Part shown: positions 25,301-34,602 of the stretch, in pieces
How positions within the stretch are numbered: position 1 is the first letter of the stretch
Layout: each line of letters starts with the position of its first letter
DNA from: Acanthaster planci
Taxonomy: Eukaryota > Echinodermata > Asteroidea > Valvatida > Acanthasteridae
DNA length: 59,359 nucleotides
Direction of reading: 5' to 3'
NCBI RefSeq assembly: GCF_001949145.1
Contig: NW_019091360.1
Span: 320,502 to 379,860, forward strand
Made by a program: the position numbers and the translations under genes
Notes under the pieces: model-generated
The model's input: only the letters and a program-made list of their open reading frames with translations
The model's database searches: none
Told to the model about the DNA's origin: nothing

Positions 25301-26201
25301 CACCGAGCTTCGTAAATTGGCCAAATCTGACTTTGAAAAAGACTTCTTTAAATTGATGAACAATTTAGTTTTTGGCAAGACCAGGTACCAGACCAGGTAA
25401 GATCCTGAATCAATGGTCATTTATTAAGAGATGTACAAGATGCCACCAAGTACAAAAAATTGACCCTTAAACCGAACTACAAATCCACTACGCCTTTTAA
25501 AGAGTGGGACCTCTCATTCGTGGAAATGTGTCTAGTAAAGACCAAGCTGAACAAGCCCATTTACGGCGGAGTGAGCGTACTAGACTTGTCTAAGACCTTA
25601 ATGTACGATTTTTACTACAACAAATTAAAATCCAAATTTGGTTCAAAAGTTCGCCTGTTGCACACAGACACTGATTCTCTGTTAGTCCAGATTCAAACTG
25701 GCGATCTAAACGGCTACTTGAGTAAAAAGAGCAGCTTATTCGACTTTAGCAATTACCAAACCGACCATTAACCTTACAATCCTAAAAAAAAAAGTAATTG
25801 GTAATTGACGAATTTGGGGTAAGGTTATTTCAGAAGTCGTTTGCATTAGGACTAAAATGTATTTGATTTTAACGGAAGATCAAAATTTAAAGAAGGCAAA
25901 AGGTGTCATTAAAGTCATAACCGAGAAACATTTATCACATGCCATGTATAAAAGCTGCCTAATTGAACGGGTGCTACATCTTAATAGACAGCAGTTATTC
26001 AGATCAGATAAACATCAAGTACCAGTATACACCATCATGCAAAATAAGCTGAGTCTTTCGCCGCTAGACACAAAGCGCTATGTATTATCAAACAGTACAG
26101 ATATGTTAGCTTACGGGCACTGTCAGTCGTTAATTCACAGATTTAAGGCAACTGACCTGGAGCGCGCCAAGCAAGCGTTACAACCTAAGTCAAAAGAATA
26201 A
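22309..26201 (+). pseudogene. Polinton family B DNA polymerase, P1 (broken)
   Basis: Protein-primed type B polymerase that would replicate the element. Reading order from the P2 alignment: N-terminal region (22309-23420), ExoI region broken by a frameshift near 23620, an HNH/endonuclease-VII-like insert with VRDHCHVTGKYRGPTHALC near 24060-24120, ExoII HNLEKYDAH near 24170, motif A DANNLY at about 24868, motif B KLMNN.VFGKT near 25353 with Ser replaced by Leu, and motif C HTDTDSLL near 25665. At least ten stops or frameshifts (for example near 22456, 23007, 23420, 23730, 24431, 24810, 25250, 25770) split the frame, and the start codon is lost. Not functional. Confidence 0.88.
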
Positions 26202-26281
26202 CACGATTCATTCATCTATCACTGGGAGTACAACTCTGATTTCAAAGATAAAGAAAAAGCCTTAATTTAGTTTTTGTGCAG

Positions 26282-27304
26282 TTAAGACTCGGGCGGTAAT
26301 TCGGTATCCTCGGGTATGACTTGAGGTTCCTCTTTGACAAAACTCCTATTTGGCCCGTTTAACAGATAGTGCAAAGTGGGACCCGTTTTCATGCGCTTAC
26401 CTTTCACCCGTTTAAAATGACTGGTGCGCTTCTCTACCTGATAAACGTCCATGCTCCAAACGGGATCTGTTGCCCTTTTAACTGAACCACCCTCCTGCTC
26501 ACCTGGGTAATACAGATACAGCACAACCAAGTCTGGAAGAAGTTTTTGCTCGCTCTTGGGGGTGCTGCAGGCGTTTGTTTCATTCGGTCTAATTTGACAG
26601 CTTCTGCGGGCTCTTTGCCAATTAAACACATTTTTTCTTCGTTTAACGATTTTATTACTTGAGGCAAATGCTGTACTCATTTCACGTTTCGCTCACCCAC
26701 GTTCAACATTTCTTGTGCGTATTGATGGCCTAATAAACGCTTGGCGTTCAATTAAACCGTTCTATGATTCCCTGAGACCCATGAACGCCCGGTTCACCCA
26801 TTTGTAACGATACGCCTTCCTTAACAAACGTCTTTTAAACTCGCCTTTAAATTCCAACCCTGAGTCTACCATTATAACCTTGGGCCAAGTCAGAGGTGAT
26901 CTTTCATAAATTTACTTCATGGCTTCTAACACTTGATCGGTGGTTTTACTGGTCAAAGGTTCTGCTTCTTTGTACCGCGAACCCACGTCTACGATCGTTA
27001 AAGTGTATTTAAAAGTTTTACGGTTTACTCAATCCCAAGGCAAGTATAAAATATCTAATTGATGTGCTTCGTTTGGTTTGACAAACTCGGTTTGCAACGT
27101 AGATCTGGACACGTACGTAGGAGCAGGTAAGTAAATTTGCCAAATAGCCTGTTTTTTTAGCCAGTTTTTAACACTTGACTTGTCTGCACTGATCTTTTCG
27201 TGTAAATGATCTACGGCGCTTTCTCCTTTCCAATAGCCTTGAGAGCCGTAAAACAGTTTTTTAAAAGTTTCTTCCTTTTCTTCCTTTTCTTCCTTTCTTT
27301 CCAT
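26282..27304 (-). pseudogene. Polinton integrase (rve family), P1 (broken)
   Basis: The start at 27304 follows divergently from the next gene. Residues 1-91 (to 27029) form an N-terminal region with YWKGESAVDHLH and WLKKQAIWQIYLP, ending at an in-frame stop. The core follows with VDVGSRY (first catalytic Asp region) near 26985 and VDSGLEFKGEF (second Asp) near 26850; the segment carrying the catalytic Glu near 26740 is scrambled by frameshifts. The C-terminus down to 26282 is well preserved: YYPGEQEGG, RATDPVWSMDVY, LNGPNRSFVKEE, a chromo-like tail typical of Polinton integrases. This tail is deleted in P2. It would integrate the element into chromosomal DNA; now inactive. Confidence 0.85.
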
Positions 27305-27309
27305 TTTTG

Positions 27310-27349
27310 AAAGTTAAAGCTTTTTAAAATAAACTTACTTTAAAATAAA
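27310..27349. promoter_or_regulatory. Recurrent AT-rich promoter-like boxes of the Polintons
   Basis: Two short boxes recur directly upstream of start codons in both copies. Type A is TTTATTTTAAA(A/G): here before 27350 as ACTTTAAAATAAA (a short palindrome-like form), and before 27880, 31143, 50330, 50761, 50789 and 55123. Type B is GTATATATTAAGA or close variants before 28137, 30007, 30878, 34532, 51033 and 54847. They sit within 5-35 bp of the ATG, so transcripts would have very short leaders, as in many large DNA viruses. Confidence 0.5.
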
Positions 27350-27772
27350 ATGAAAGCTATTTTATCGATGATAGGATCAGCTACAATATACTGGTTAGCT
27401 TTCTCTGGCAGTAATTATTTGTTTAGTCTTATTCCAAAAGTTAATGATGTCGCTGTAGAACGTAAACGTCATGATCTAGCGTTAGAACAAATGGCTCAAG
27501 CAAAACAAGCTTGGAAACAAAATTGTGCACACGTGCTAGACTTTCTAAACGAACACATGAAACAAGAGCGTATTAGTTAACACACATTTGTAAACGTGGA
27601 TGAAGCCTTGCGAGCTTACAGTGAATCGACAGGTAAACAGTTGCCCCCATTGCCTCCAGAGCCAAAGTTATCTGATTTCTACGTACCTTCTGAAGATCAG
27701 AAAATTCACGAGTTTGTATGGATTCTAGGTGGGACGGCTTTGATTGGTTTTTTGATTTACCATTATAGTTAA
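27350..27772 (+). pseudogene. Small tail-anchored coiled-coil protein, P1
   Basis: A 140-codon frame with one internal stop (27578-27580). The N-terminus is hydrophobic (ILSMIGSATIYWLAFSG). A charged helical part follows (ERKRHDLALEQMAQAKQAW, then VLDFLNEHMKQ). Next comes a proline-rich LPPLPPEP and a C-terminal membrane segment (WILGGTALIGFLIYHYS). Function is unknown; such proteins in Polintons may be virion membrane or assembly factors. In P1 the gene is on the plus strand, divergent from the integrase. In P2 the homologue at 50342-50761 is on the minus strand, so the cassette has inverted. Confidence 0.7.
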
Positions 27773-27881
27773 ATTTACTTTATTTTAAAAGAATGGCAGA
27801 AAATTCGCGAGCTTGTATGGATTCTAGGTGGGACGGCTTTGATTTAGCGGTACAGTTAAGTTCACTTTATTTTGAAAGAAT
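27700..27881. repeat. About 100-bp tandem duplication in P1
   Basis: The segment AAAATTC.CGAG.TTGTATGG followed by GATTCTAGGTGGGACGGC at about 27700 is repeated from about 27803, including the promoter-like ACTTTATTTT(A/G)AAAGAATG at the end. The duplication extends the downstream open frame artificially (in-frame from 27793) with a copy of the upstream gene's C-terminal codons. Confidence 0.8.
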
Positions 27882-28116
27882 GAAACAAGAAATTAAAGAT
27901 AAGTTGGCCGATGTGCAAGCTGACCTAAGTGATACCGAGCAAATGCTTGGCGATATGCGTGCAGACGTGGATCATTGTGTCGATATGCTTCTAGAGATTC
28001 AAGCCGAAACGTTTCGTAAGCGAAATAACGAAGAAATGCTCTTTGCAGTGGCTACATGTATATCGTTAATCGCGTTTTCTTTCCTGTTTAAGGTTTCCCT
28101 AAGATTTAAAAATTAA
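27880..28116 (+). CDS. Small coiled-coil membrane protein, P1
   Basis: The conserved part starts at the ATG at 27880, directly after a TTTATTTTGAAAGA promoter-like box, although the frame is open from 27793 through duplicated DNA. About 78 residues: an acidic coiled coil (KDKLADVQADLSDTEQMLGD, then MRADVDHCVDMLLEIQAE) and a C-terminal membrane segment (AVATCISLIAFSFLFKV). The P2 homologue is at 50789-50996 with one break. No function can be assigned; location just before the capsid gene suggests a virion or assembly role. Confidence 0.65.
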   Translation: MKQEIKDKLADVQADLSDTEQMLGDMRADVDHCVDMLLEIQAETFRKRNNEEMLFAVATCISLIAFSFLFKVSLRFKN

Positions 28117-28136
28117 AAATTGTATATATTAAGAAA

Positions 28137-29381
28137 ATGTCGCAACAGTACACTAAAAAACTAAACCCGAGTCGCAGGCTAAAAGTGCCTCGCACGACTA
28201 AAGGCAAAAGATAACCCGGGCACCACCGCAGCACACCAAACGTTGACCGTAAAATTTCCAGCTTTAGGCATAGACGACGTAATCATACCCGGCACCACAA
28301 AACTGGCTTTCAAGTTGGACCCAGACCGAGCATCAGACGATAATCGAACCGTGTATAATAACGTGGCAACAAACCTGATTTCAGAAATCAACGTCAGCTT
28401 ACAGGGAAACAAAATTGTCAGTTACAGAGACGCAGACGTGTTTCATAATTTTAAGGACAATTAGCTATCTCTGTCGCAGACTAAAAATATGGTGTACTTT
28501 GGCTTAGAACGAGAAAATGTGGCAAAGTTACGTTTAGGTGCAGGTGATGCATCAGACTCGGCCAACAACAGCAAAGACAAAGCTATAGCTGACGCTTTTG
28601 GCAACAGATATGCGATTCTGTTAGATGCACCTATATTGACGGATCACGGCCTTTTTATCCGTCGGGTTTTAAAGAGCCTCTGACGTACCAGTTGACTTTT
28701 AATGACCACAACAAATTAGTTAACTCGTCTGACACGGCCGCAGAATATGCAATTTTGGATATAACTTTAGAATACGAAATCGTAACTAATGGAGACCTCG
28801 CTCAAACTATGCGGAGTAAGCACAAGGGCTCCTGTATTACTTATTTGATACACTCTTGGAAGAAACAAGCGGTAAACAAGTTGGACACTTTGTGGAACAT
28901 TAGTATAGATCAGACGATTAAAAGTCTAAAAGGCATTTTGATTCTGTTCAAAGATCTGGCGGTAAAAAACCCTCAAAGATTTTACAACCCACACATAACT
29001 AAAACGGTAGTCATGGTCGAAGGCAAACCAAATCAGCTGTATTCACAGGGGCTATTTGAATATCAACATTGGACCGAAATTAAGAAGCACTTTGGTGACT
29101 CGGAAACTGAATCGACTTGTGTGGTTGTAAAAAACTTGAACTTGACTGGAGTAGACATGGCTGACTATTTAAAAGATAAGTACGGGCTCTGGCTGGATTT
29201 CAGGAGTTCAGACGACAATTCTGCGCACAGATCGGGTAGGCCGCTCGGCGGTGGCGGTGATATATCGATACAAATGGAAAGACAGGCAGAAATGGCGAGA
29301 CCTTTGACGATGTACGTCTTTTTGGTAATGGATGCACAGTTAACGGTAGAAGACGGGAATTTTAAGAGCTTGGTTTATTAA
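28137..29381 (+). pseudogene. Major-capsid-like protein, P1 (broken)
   Basis: Homologue of the 51033-52300 gene of P2. Preceded by GTATATATTAAGAAA directly before the ATG. Breaks: a deletion/frameshift near 28200, an in-frame stop near 28462, and a frameshift near 28680. Well preserved are LQGNKIVSYRDADVFHNFKD near 28400 and the long distal part from 28692, including DKYGLWLDFRSSDDNSAHR and the terminal LTVEDGNFKSLVY. These features match the capsid-like protein widely seen in invertebrate Polintons (two beta-rich halves, about 415 residues). The capsid role is inferred from family memory. Confidence 0.72.
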
Positions 29382-29408
29382 GTCTAGTTTAATTTAAAGA
29401 TTAACCAA

Positions 29409-29783
29409 ATGTACATGAGACCTCACTGCACCTTGGTCATTGGTAAAACAGGCAGTGGTAAAACCCAGTGGATCCTAGACCTATTAGAAATAGAGTATAA
29501 ATTTATTTTTGAGGCAGTTGTAATGAATTTTGGCAGACACGTTAACCATTCATGCTGGTTGTTAACGCAAAAGTATGATTTGGTGCTCAAAGACTACAGA
29601 GAAAACATGGCGTGGACTGCTTTGTTTCATTGTAAGGATCGAAATAGCTTTGATCAATGTTTACATGAAAATGAGGTAGTGCCTGATTGCGAATGGGAAA
29701 CGATTAAAAAACATTAACCTGATGTACACTTTAGCAAGTTGATTTTAAACACAGAGCCTCCGCTGAATTATATACTTCAATAA
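29409..29783 (+). pseudogene. Packaging ATPase (FtsK/HerA-like), P1, core deleted
   Basis: Walker A GKTGSGKT lies at residues about 13-20. Immediately after the first strand the sequence jumps to HSCWLLTQKYD. Compared with P2 about 90 residues are missing, including the Walker B strand (LFIIDD). An in-frame stop follows at 29715-29717, with the tail HFSKLILNTE continuing to 29783. The intact protein would pump DNA into capsids; this copy cannot hydrolyse ATP normally. Confidence 0.85.
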
Positions 29784-29866
29784 GCTACCTGCTGAACTAG
29801 AATAAACTACTGTAGCTATAATTTGTTGTTTTATTTTGTTATAATATAACAAATAAAATATAAGCT

Positions 29867-29950
29867 ACGTTAGAGTATATTCAACTTGTTATTCAACTAC
29901 ATGTAATTATCGCAGCTAATTTGACTTATTACACCTATGAGTACCTTTGA
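29867..29950 (+). pseudogene. Remnant of Polinton membrane miniprotein, P1
   Basis: Frame aligned to the P2 miniprotein at 53763-53921. It retains LVIQL.VIIAANLTY and EYL. The ATG is replaced by ACG (29867-29869) and a stop appears at 29948-29950. Conservation of the hydrophobic core and of IAANLTY between diverged copies suggests this was a real gene. Confidence 0.55.
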
Positions 29951-30006
29951 TTGAAATTTACGTTCAATTTATTTAAAACGTGTATTTTAAAAACGTATAT
30001 ATTATA

Positions 30007-30543
30007 ATGGACATCAAATCCATTATTAACGAGACAAAAAATGAAACCACAGAATCAAAGGCCAACATCAAAGATCGTCTCTGCTCAATCGTAGCCTCGG
30101 GCAAAAGTAAGAAATACCTCGGCAAGGAATTCACCATTAAAGACATTGAATCTTTGAATCTGGCAAAACAGGAAAAATTGTTTAATTTGTACGAGGTCAA
30201 ATTTGGCAAAGAAATCGTTAAAACCTTAGGTCACTCAATTTGCAGTTTGTACACGTGTTTACTAGGAATAGGTACTCCGGTCGAACTCTTGGGCTTCAAC
30301 ATGGACTTTAAATCTGAAGAGGCGCTAACTAAGGACTTAAACGATGACCCGATCATGAGTCAAACCATGGGACATTTTTTAAACGAACTTTGTTACAAGT
30401 ACGGTGTGTACCTATCACCACCGGTAGCAACGTTAATTACGGCTAAGCATCTGGAGTTTAACAAAAGTCCTTTTATAATAAAAGATGGAGACAGAAGAAC
30501 AACAAACGAGCAGTCCAGCAAAGACTCCAGTACAGACAACTAA
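30007..30543 (+). CDS. Conserved Polinton protein of unknown function, P1
   Basis: Intact 178-residue frame. The ATG at 30007 was chosen because P2 aligns from there (MDIKSI versus MDDIKSI) and ACGTATATATTATA precedes it. Conserved segments include KDRLCSIVASGKSKKYLGKE, KLFNLYEVKFGKEIVKTLGH, LLGFN and SQTMGHFL, then CYKYGVYLSPP and KHLEFNKS. The protein is helical, with no transmembrane segment or known motif that I recognise. The last 58 bases overlap the next gene (start 30485) in another frame, as in P2. Intactness in an otherwise broken element is notable. Confidence 0.7.
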   Translation: MDIKSIINETKNETTESKANIKDRLCSIVASGKSKKYLGKEFTIKDIESLNLAKQEKLFNLYEVKFGKEIVKTLGHSICSLYTCLLGIGTPVELLGFNMDFKSEEALTKDLNDDPIMSQTMGHFLNELCYKYGVYLSPPVATLITAKHLEFNKSPFIIKDGDRRTTNEQSSKDSSTDN

Positions 30544-30848
30544 AGTTAAAAATCCGAAACGCGTAGAGCAGGGTAAAAAATTAACCCGAGCATAACAAAA
30601 AGATGAAACAACAGCCAGCTAAAATGGCAACGAGTGAAGCCTCCGAAATAAAACCTGAGAATAAAATTTACGCGGCATGCATCAATAACCAGTACTTGAT
30701 CTTGGGTGGGTTAATCGCCAGGCGAATTTTACTTGCGTTTTACTTGAAAAGAAGGCAAAGAATACATGCCGAACCAAAAGTTACCCAAACACCAGAACCA
30801 AAGCTGGCAACAAAAGCACCTGCGCAAGAAATTTTAGACATGGAGTAA
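30485..30848 (+). pseudogene. Basic single-pass membrane protein, P1 (frameshifted)
   Basis: Starts inside the previous gene. The N-terminal part has KNPKRVEQGKKL, a basic motif common in small Polinton proteins. A stop and frameshift near 30590 separate it from the distal part (from 30603), which has NKIYAACINNQYLILGGLIA, then a basic stretch and the end EILDME. The P2 homologue is at 54386-54822. One membrane helix with a basic flank suggests a virion membrane or core protein; function unknown. Confidence 0.6.
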
Positions 30849-30877
30849 GGTAAATTTAAAAACCGTATATATTAAGA

Positions 30878-31110
30878 ATGAGTGACACAAACATCAACAT
30901 AAATGGAATTGCTAATACGGTCTACCACGGTGCTGTAGTTTCTGCAATTTCCATGGGATACGCCATGCTCGGTAAAAGGCTGTTAAAAATTAAACCCCAG
31001 ATTTGGATCAGTTGAGTATCAAAGACGTTGCGAAAATGAGTGGTGTGTTGGCCACACAGGGGTGGCTCGAGGCACAAGGTGTATTACCTGCAAGTTTGCC
31101 CAGTAGTTAA
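30878..31110 (+). pseudogene. Small hydrophobic protein, P1 (frameshifted)
   Basis: Homologue of the intact P2 gene at 54847-55095. Preceded by CCGTATATATTAAGA directly before the ATG. N-terminus NGIANTVYHGAVVSAISMGY is nearly identical to P2. A frameshift near 31002 interrupts it; the C-terminal part resumes with LATQGWLEAQGVLPASLP and a stop at 31108-31110. Probably a short membrane-associated virion protein; inference only. Confidence 0.65.
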
Positions 31111-31142
31111 AGTAAAATCGTTTATTTTAAAGTTGAAGTAAA

Positions 31143-32384
31143 ATGGCAGAAGGCGGATTTGAACCAGTCAATTTTGACCCGATTAACGAAACTGAAGATA
31201 TACCCCTAGAAGGAGAAGACGACGTGACATGGGACGATACCTTTGATACAACGCAAGAAGAAACAAGTTTTATAGAAGGCCAAACAATAGGTTTACCAGA
31301 TTTAAGAATTGAGCTAGTCAAAGACAAAATGTACGATTTTTATGACGTGGTTCAAAGAGAAACTCGGTACGAAGCGTCAATTAGGGATTCAAATCTAGAT
31401 AGCAAAGACCACCTGTACGTCAAGTTTGAAGGCAAAAAAGTTCTCTTAGCCCGAGAAAATAATAGTAGCGTATTTCGTAGCCTAAATACAATTAGGCAAA
31501 AAACAAACACCAATTTTACAATGTCCTAGGCTTACGCAACTACGTTTCTGGTAAAACGAAACAGCAGGCACAAGAGATAATCCATATACTCGCACAGCTT
31601 CAACCTGAAAACCTCAAGAACCAGGAACTCCCACAGGCATCAGATCAAGTCAGTGACATCGTAGAAGATCTTACTCAAGATACAGGCGGATTAAATTACA
31701 GGGAACTCGTTACTTTAGATAAATCTTTACAGACGGTCAAGGGGAATTAATTTTAAACCAGGGCAAGTTTGACCAATTGGACGCCAAGATTGAACAAGTA
31801 AAAAACGAATTAGAAGAAGCGGCATCTGAAGGAAAACGTACGTAACTTCAACGGCAGTTAGACGATTTACAAGTGGAAAGACGGGGTATGTTAGAAGTTC
31901 TTAATAGGAACACGGATCAACTTTGGGGCCAAATCAATCGAATTAAGGAAATAATTACAGCAGTGATGGACAGTGATTTGATTTACGCGAGAAGACTCAA
32001 ACTTTGTTTAAGGAACAGGGTGTAACGATCGTAAGCATTTGAACGTTTTTTTCTTTGGCCGTGAGTACGATTGTAAGTAGTATCATAGCTAGCGTCAAAG
32101 CTGCTGGCACGCTTAGTCCCATGCCTGAACCTACGCCTGAACCAAAAGCCCCAAGTAAGGGAGGTGTTACCGATTGGGTTAAAAGGCAACTGTGGAACTT
32201 AGCAAACGTGTTTAAGAAAGTGGGTTTGAAAGCGCTGGGAGCTTTGCCCAGAATCATCAGTAATGTTTTGAGTTGGATTTTCAACGTGGCGAGTAAAGCA
32301 GTCGGACGGGTCGCCGAGCACGTGTGGACTTTGTTTGTGGGCACAGGTGTTTTGATTTTGACTTATGTGCAGAGGGTACAGTAA
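31143..32384 (+). pseudogene. Long coiled-coil protein with hydrophobic C-terminus, P1
   Basis: Starts MAEGGF at 31143 behind GTTTATTTTAAAGTTGAAGT. An acidic N-terminal region comes first, then the conserved SKDHLYVKFEGKKVLLA and a long coiled-coil stretch (31600-32000) interrupted by stops and frameshifts near 31527, 31748, 31843 and 32010. The C-terminal part (32055-32384) has alternating hydrophobic segments: VSTIVSSIIASVKAAG, a proline linker (MPEPTPEPKAPSKGG), then LWNLANVFKKVG and LSWIFNVASKAVG. The mixture of amphipathic and hydrophobic segments recalls membrane-active virion proteins, which is inference. Convergent with the minus-strand block. Confidence 0.62.
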
Positions 32385-32551
32385 GTCACTGTAAGTAGGG
32401 CAAAAAAAAAAAAATTTAAACCCCTTCTCATATTTGGGAAGATTTTTTTTTAATGCCTTAAGTTTTGCTACACGACTTAGCTTAACACTTTATACAACTT
32501 TACATTATACAACTTAACTTAACACTTTAGAACAACTTTACTTTATACAAC
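32385..32551. repeat. Short AT-rich tandem repeats at the convergent junction of P1
   Basis: A poly-A run (32401-32412) and then repeats of TTAACACTTTATACAACTTT-like units (about 32482-32560) lie between convergent genes. P2 has almost no spacer here. Could contain polyadenylation signals for both directions. Confidence 0.55.
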
Positions 32552-33772
32552 TTACATAAACATTTTATACACAATGAAACCGAGACCACCCACGGCAATG
32601 GCTCCTAAGGTTAAAGACAGTTTTTCTTCGTTGTGGAAGTCTAACGGTTTTTTTCTCCTTGGTTGAGCGGGTAAAGTTTCTGGTAAAATTGTTGGTTCTT
32701 CCACTCCGTCATTAAAATTGCTATTTGAAACTCCACCAGAATTTAAAGTCGGAACATAACCAGTCTGGATGCCTTTGGTGGCAATTTGTAAATTGTTGTT
32801 GTATCCTTCAAACGTGCCGATGCGTAAATCCATGTCTGAGGGCACCAAGTACAAACCTGGTGCGACTACGAAGTTTAAAGGCATTTTTGCATATTGTAGC
32901 GAATCTTGAAATTGGTTTATCGATTGTTCTTAGTCGGGCTCTAAATTGATTAAAGATTCCACAATGGTAACGAATTGTCTTTGCGCGTCTAATCTGGTTC
33001 CGGGGGCTAAAACGCTGGTCATGGTCTGAGCTTGTGCACCCAGTAACGTGTATACGTAAGCCCTAATAGACTCGTTTACCTTTGAAATTCCAACGTCTGT
33101 GATCTTTGTCCTTTTAAGTGGAATAAAGTCTTGCCACGCAGATTTTACTTTATCATCTTGTAAAATCCAGTCAATTTTATATTTAATCGTTAGACCCGAA
33201 CCCAAAGGTTGCCAATAGAGATCCATTACCTTGCCTTCGCGACCATATTTATTATAAGTTTTTTTTAGGTCTTAGTTTTCCCTGGAACGGGTAGCCATTT
33301 TTTTACACCGGTATCAGAAAAACTTGAATGTCGTAACAGTAAGCGGTGCCGAGGCCGTTCGTATAAGGATCGCGGGTTTGTCTAAAATTCATGTTTGGAT
33401 CCACGTCAAACTCGCGGCAAATGTTATTAAACCATTGTTATCGTAGGATAGAATATATTGCAGTAGGCAATGGAAAATTACACTCGGCAAATATCTTTCT
33501 TACCGCATAATACAAGTGGAAATTCATTAAGGCAGATATGTACTGGGATCAACGATTTGCCCAAAAATCGATTCCACACGCAGTCGTTGCACAATACATC
33601 GCAAAATTGACTTGGTTTTGATAAAATGAAATCGGATCTGTGGCCCAACGATCTACGACTTCTTGCTGGGTGACTTTTGGCATTTTGTAAGCCCTAGTAA
33701 TGTCGGTAAACTTAGCCCAAATGAATTGTCTTTGTTTACTAAAATAAACAGGTTACTAAAATTGATTCCCAT
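32552..33772 (-). pseudogene. Conserved structural-looking Polinton protein with C-terminal anchor, P1
   Basis: Starts at 33772 (MGINFSNLFI) after CTTTGTTTAAAAG. Reading down, recognisable segments are PKVTQQEVVDRWATDP, MNFHLYYAVRKIF, DPNMNFRQTRDPYTNGLGTA (33380-33330), then KVNESIRAYVYTLLGAQAQT and LDAQRQFV near 33060-32950. The distal part is PLNFVVAPGLYLVPSDMDLR and a terminal membrane helix (LGAIAVGGLGFIVYKMF). Several stops and frameshifts break it (near 33560, 33440, 33290, 32928). P2 joins the same parts in the same order, so I treat this as one gene of about 400 residues. It may be a minor virion protein; no known family is certain. Confidence 0.6.
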
Positions 33773-33791
33773 CTTTTAAACAAAGGGGTTT

Positions 33792-34532
33792 TTAAAAAGG
33801 AGGTGCTGTAGGTTTCACGTCTCGGTATTATGGAGGCGAGTCTTCGTATTTAACCGATTTGGTAAAACTTACTCGCCAAGTTTTTTCATAAAATCTTTTT
33901 TTAAAATGGCTGCCCGTTCGTTAGCGAGTGTTTCTGCTCTTTCGTTTACTTGAATTCTTCTTTGCTCATCGATTTACTTGCTTGTAGTTTAATAGACGTA
34001 CTTGACCTAATTTTTTCTTTCATCTCGTTAAACTTTTTCAGCTCAGACAAAATTAGTACAAATTCCTCTTGTAAAATGTCATCATCCTCAATCACGTGAG
34101 AAACATATTCTTCGATGGTGTTTAGCTTGGAGTCTGCCAGCATTCGATTTGATCGTGCATTTTAGTTTTGTGGGACAGCCTGTGACTGGCATACTTTAGC
34201 AAAGCCTAGGCACCAAACGCACCGATAGCAATGCCACCTTCCATCACTGGTCCCACGGGTGCCGACACGCTGCCCAAAAGTACGGGAATTCCTACAGCTG
34301 CAGAAGTTGCACCTATCGCTTCTACGCCGTACTCTACGTAACCGAGTGCTGTTAAAAACCGTTTAATCTTTTTGTGGCTAGTTTCGCGCGTGTCACATTC
34401 TCTTTGGATTTGAGATTTGATTTCTTCGATCTTTCTGAGCCTGTAGACTCTCCTTTCTGCTTGTTCGGCAGAGTTTAATTCTAGGTGCTTAGTCAAATCT
34501 GGATATATGTTTGGCTTGACGTTTACTGTCAT
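33792..34532 (-). pseudogene. Hydrophobic/coiled-coil Polinton protein with -1 frame extension, P1
   Basis: Start chosen at 34532, after a GCGTATATAACAAAAAG box. N-terminal charged region (YRLRKIEEIKSQIQ), glycine/alanine-rich hydrophobic segment (VGIPVLLGSVSAPVG, then GGIAIGAFGA), and a C-terminal coiled coil with EYVSHVIEDDDI and SELKKFNEMKEKIR. An in-frame stop is at 34206-34208 and a frameshift lies near 33950. The main frame ends KKLGE at 33869-33871. A -1 frame that becomes accessible at an A7 tract (33896-33902) continues to 33792, ending with PTAPPF; in P1 a stop (33828-33830) interrupts it where P2 has PPAY. See the P2 copy. Confidence 0.6.
33896..33902 (-). other. Candidate -1 frameshift slippery heptamer, P1
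   Basis: On the minus strand the zero-frame codons TTA AAA AAA form A AAA AAA, a classic X XXY YYZ slippery heptamer. It lies 27 bases before the zero-frame stop. The same heptamer in the same codon register is at 57728-57734 in P2. Confidence 0.45.
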
Positions 34533-34602
34533 CTTTTTGTTATATACGCATTTTAAAAAACGTCTAACTCGATTAAATTCCAGCGCCTCTGTTGTCAACT
34601 AG

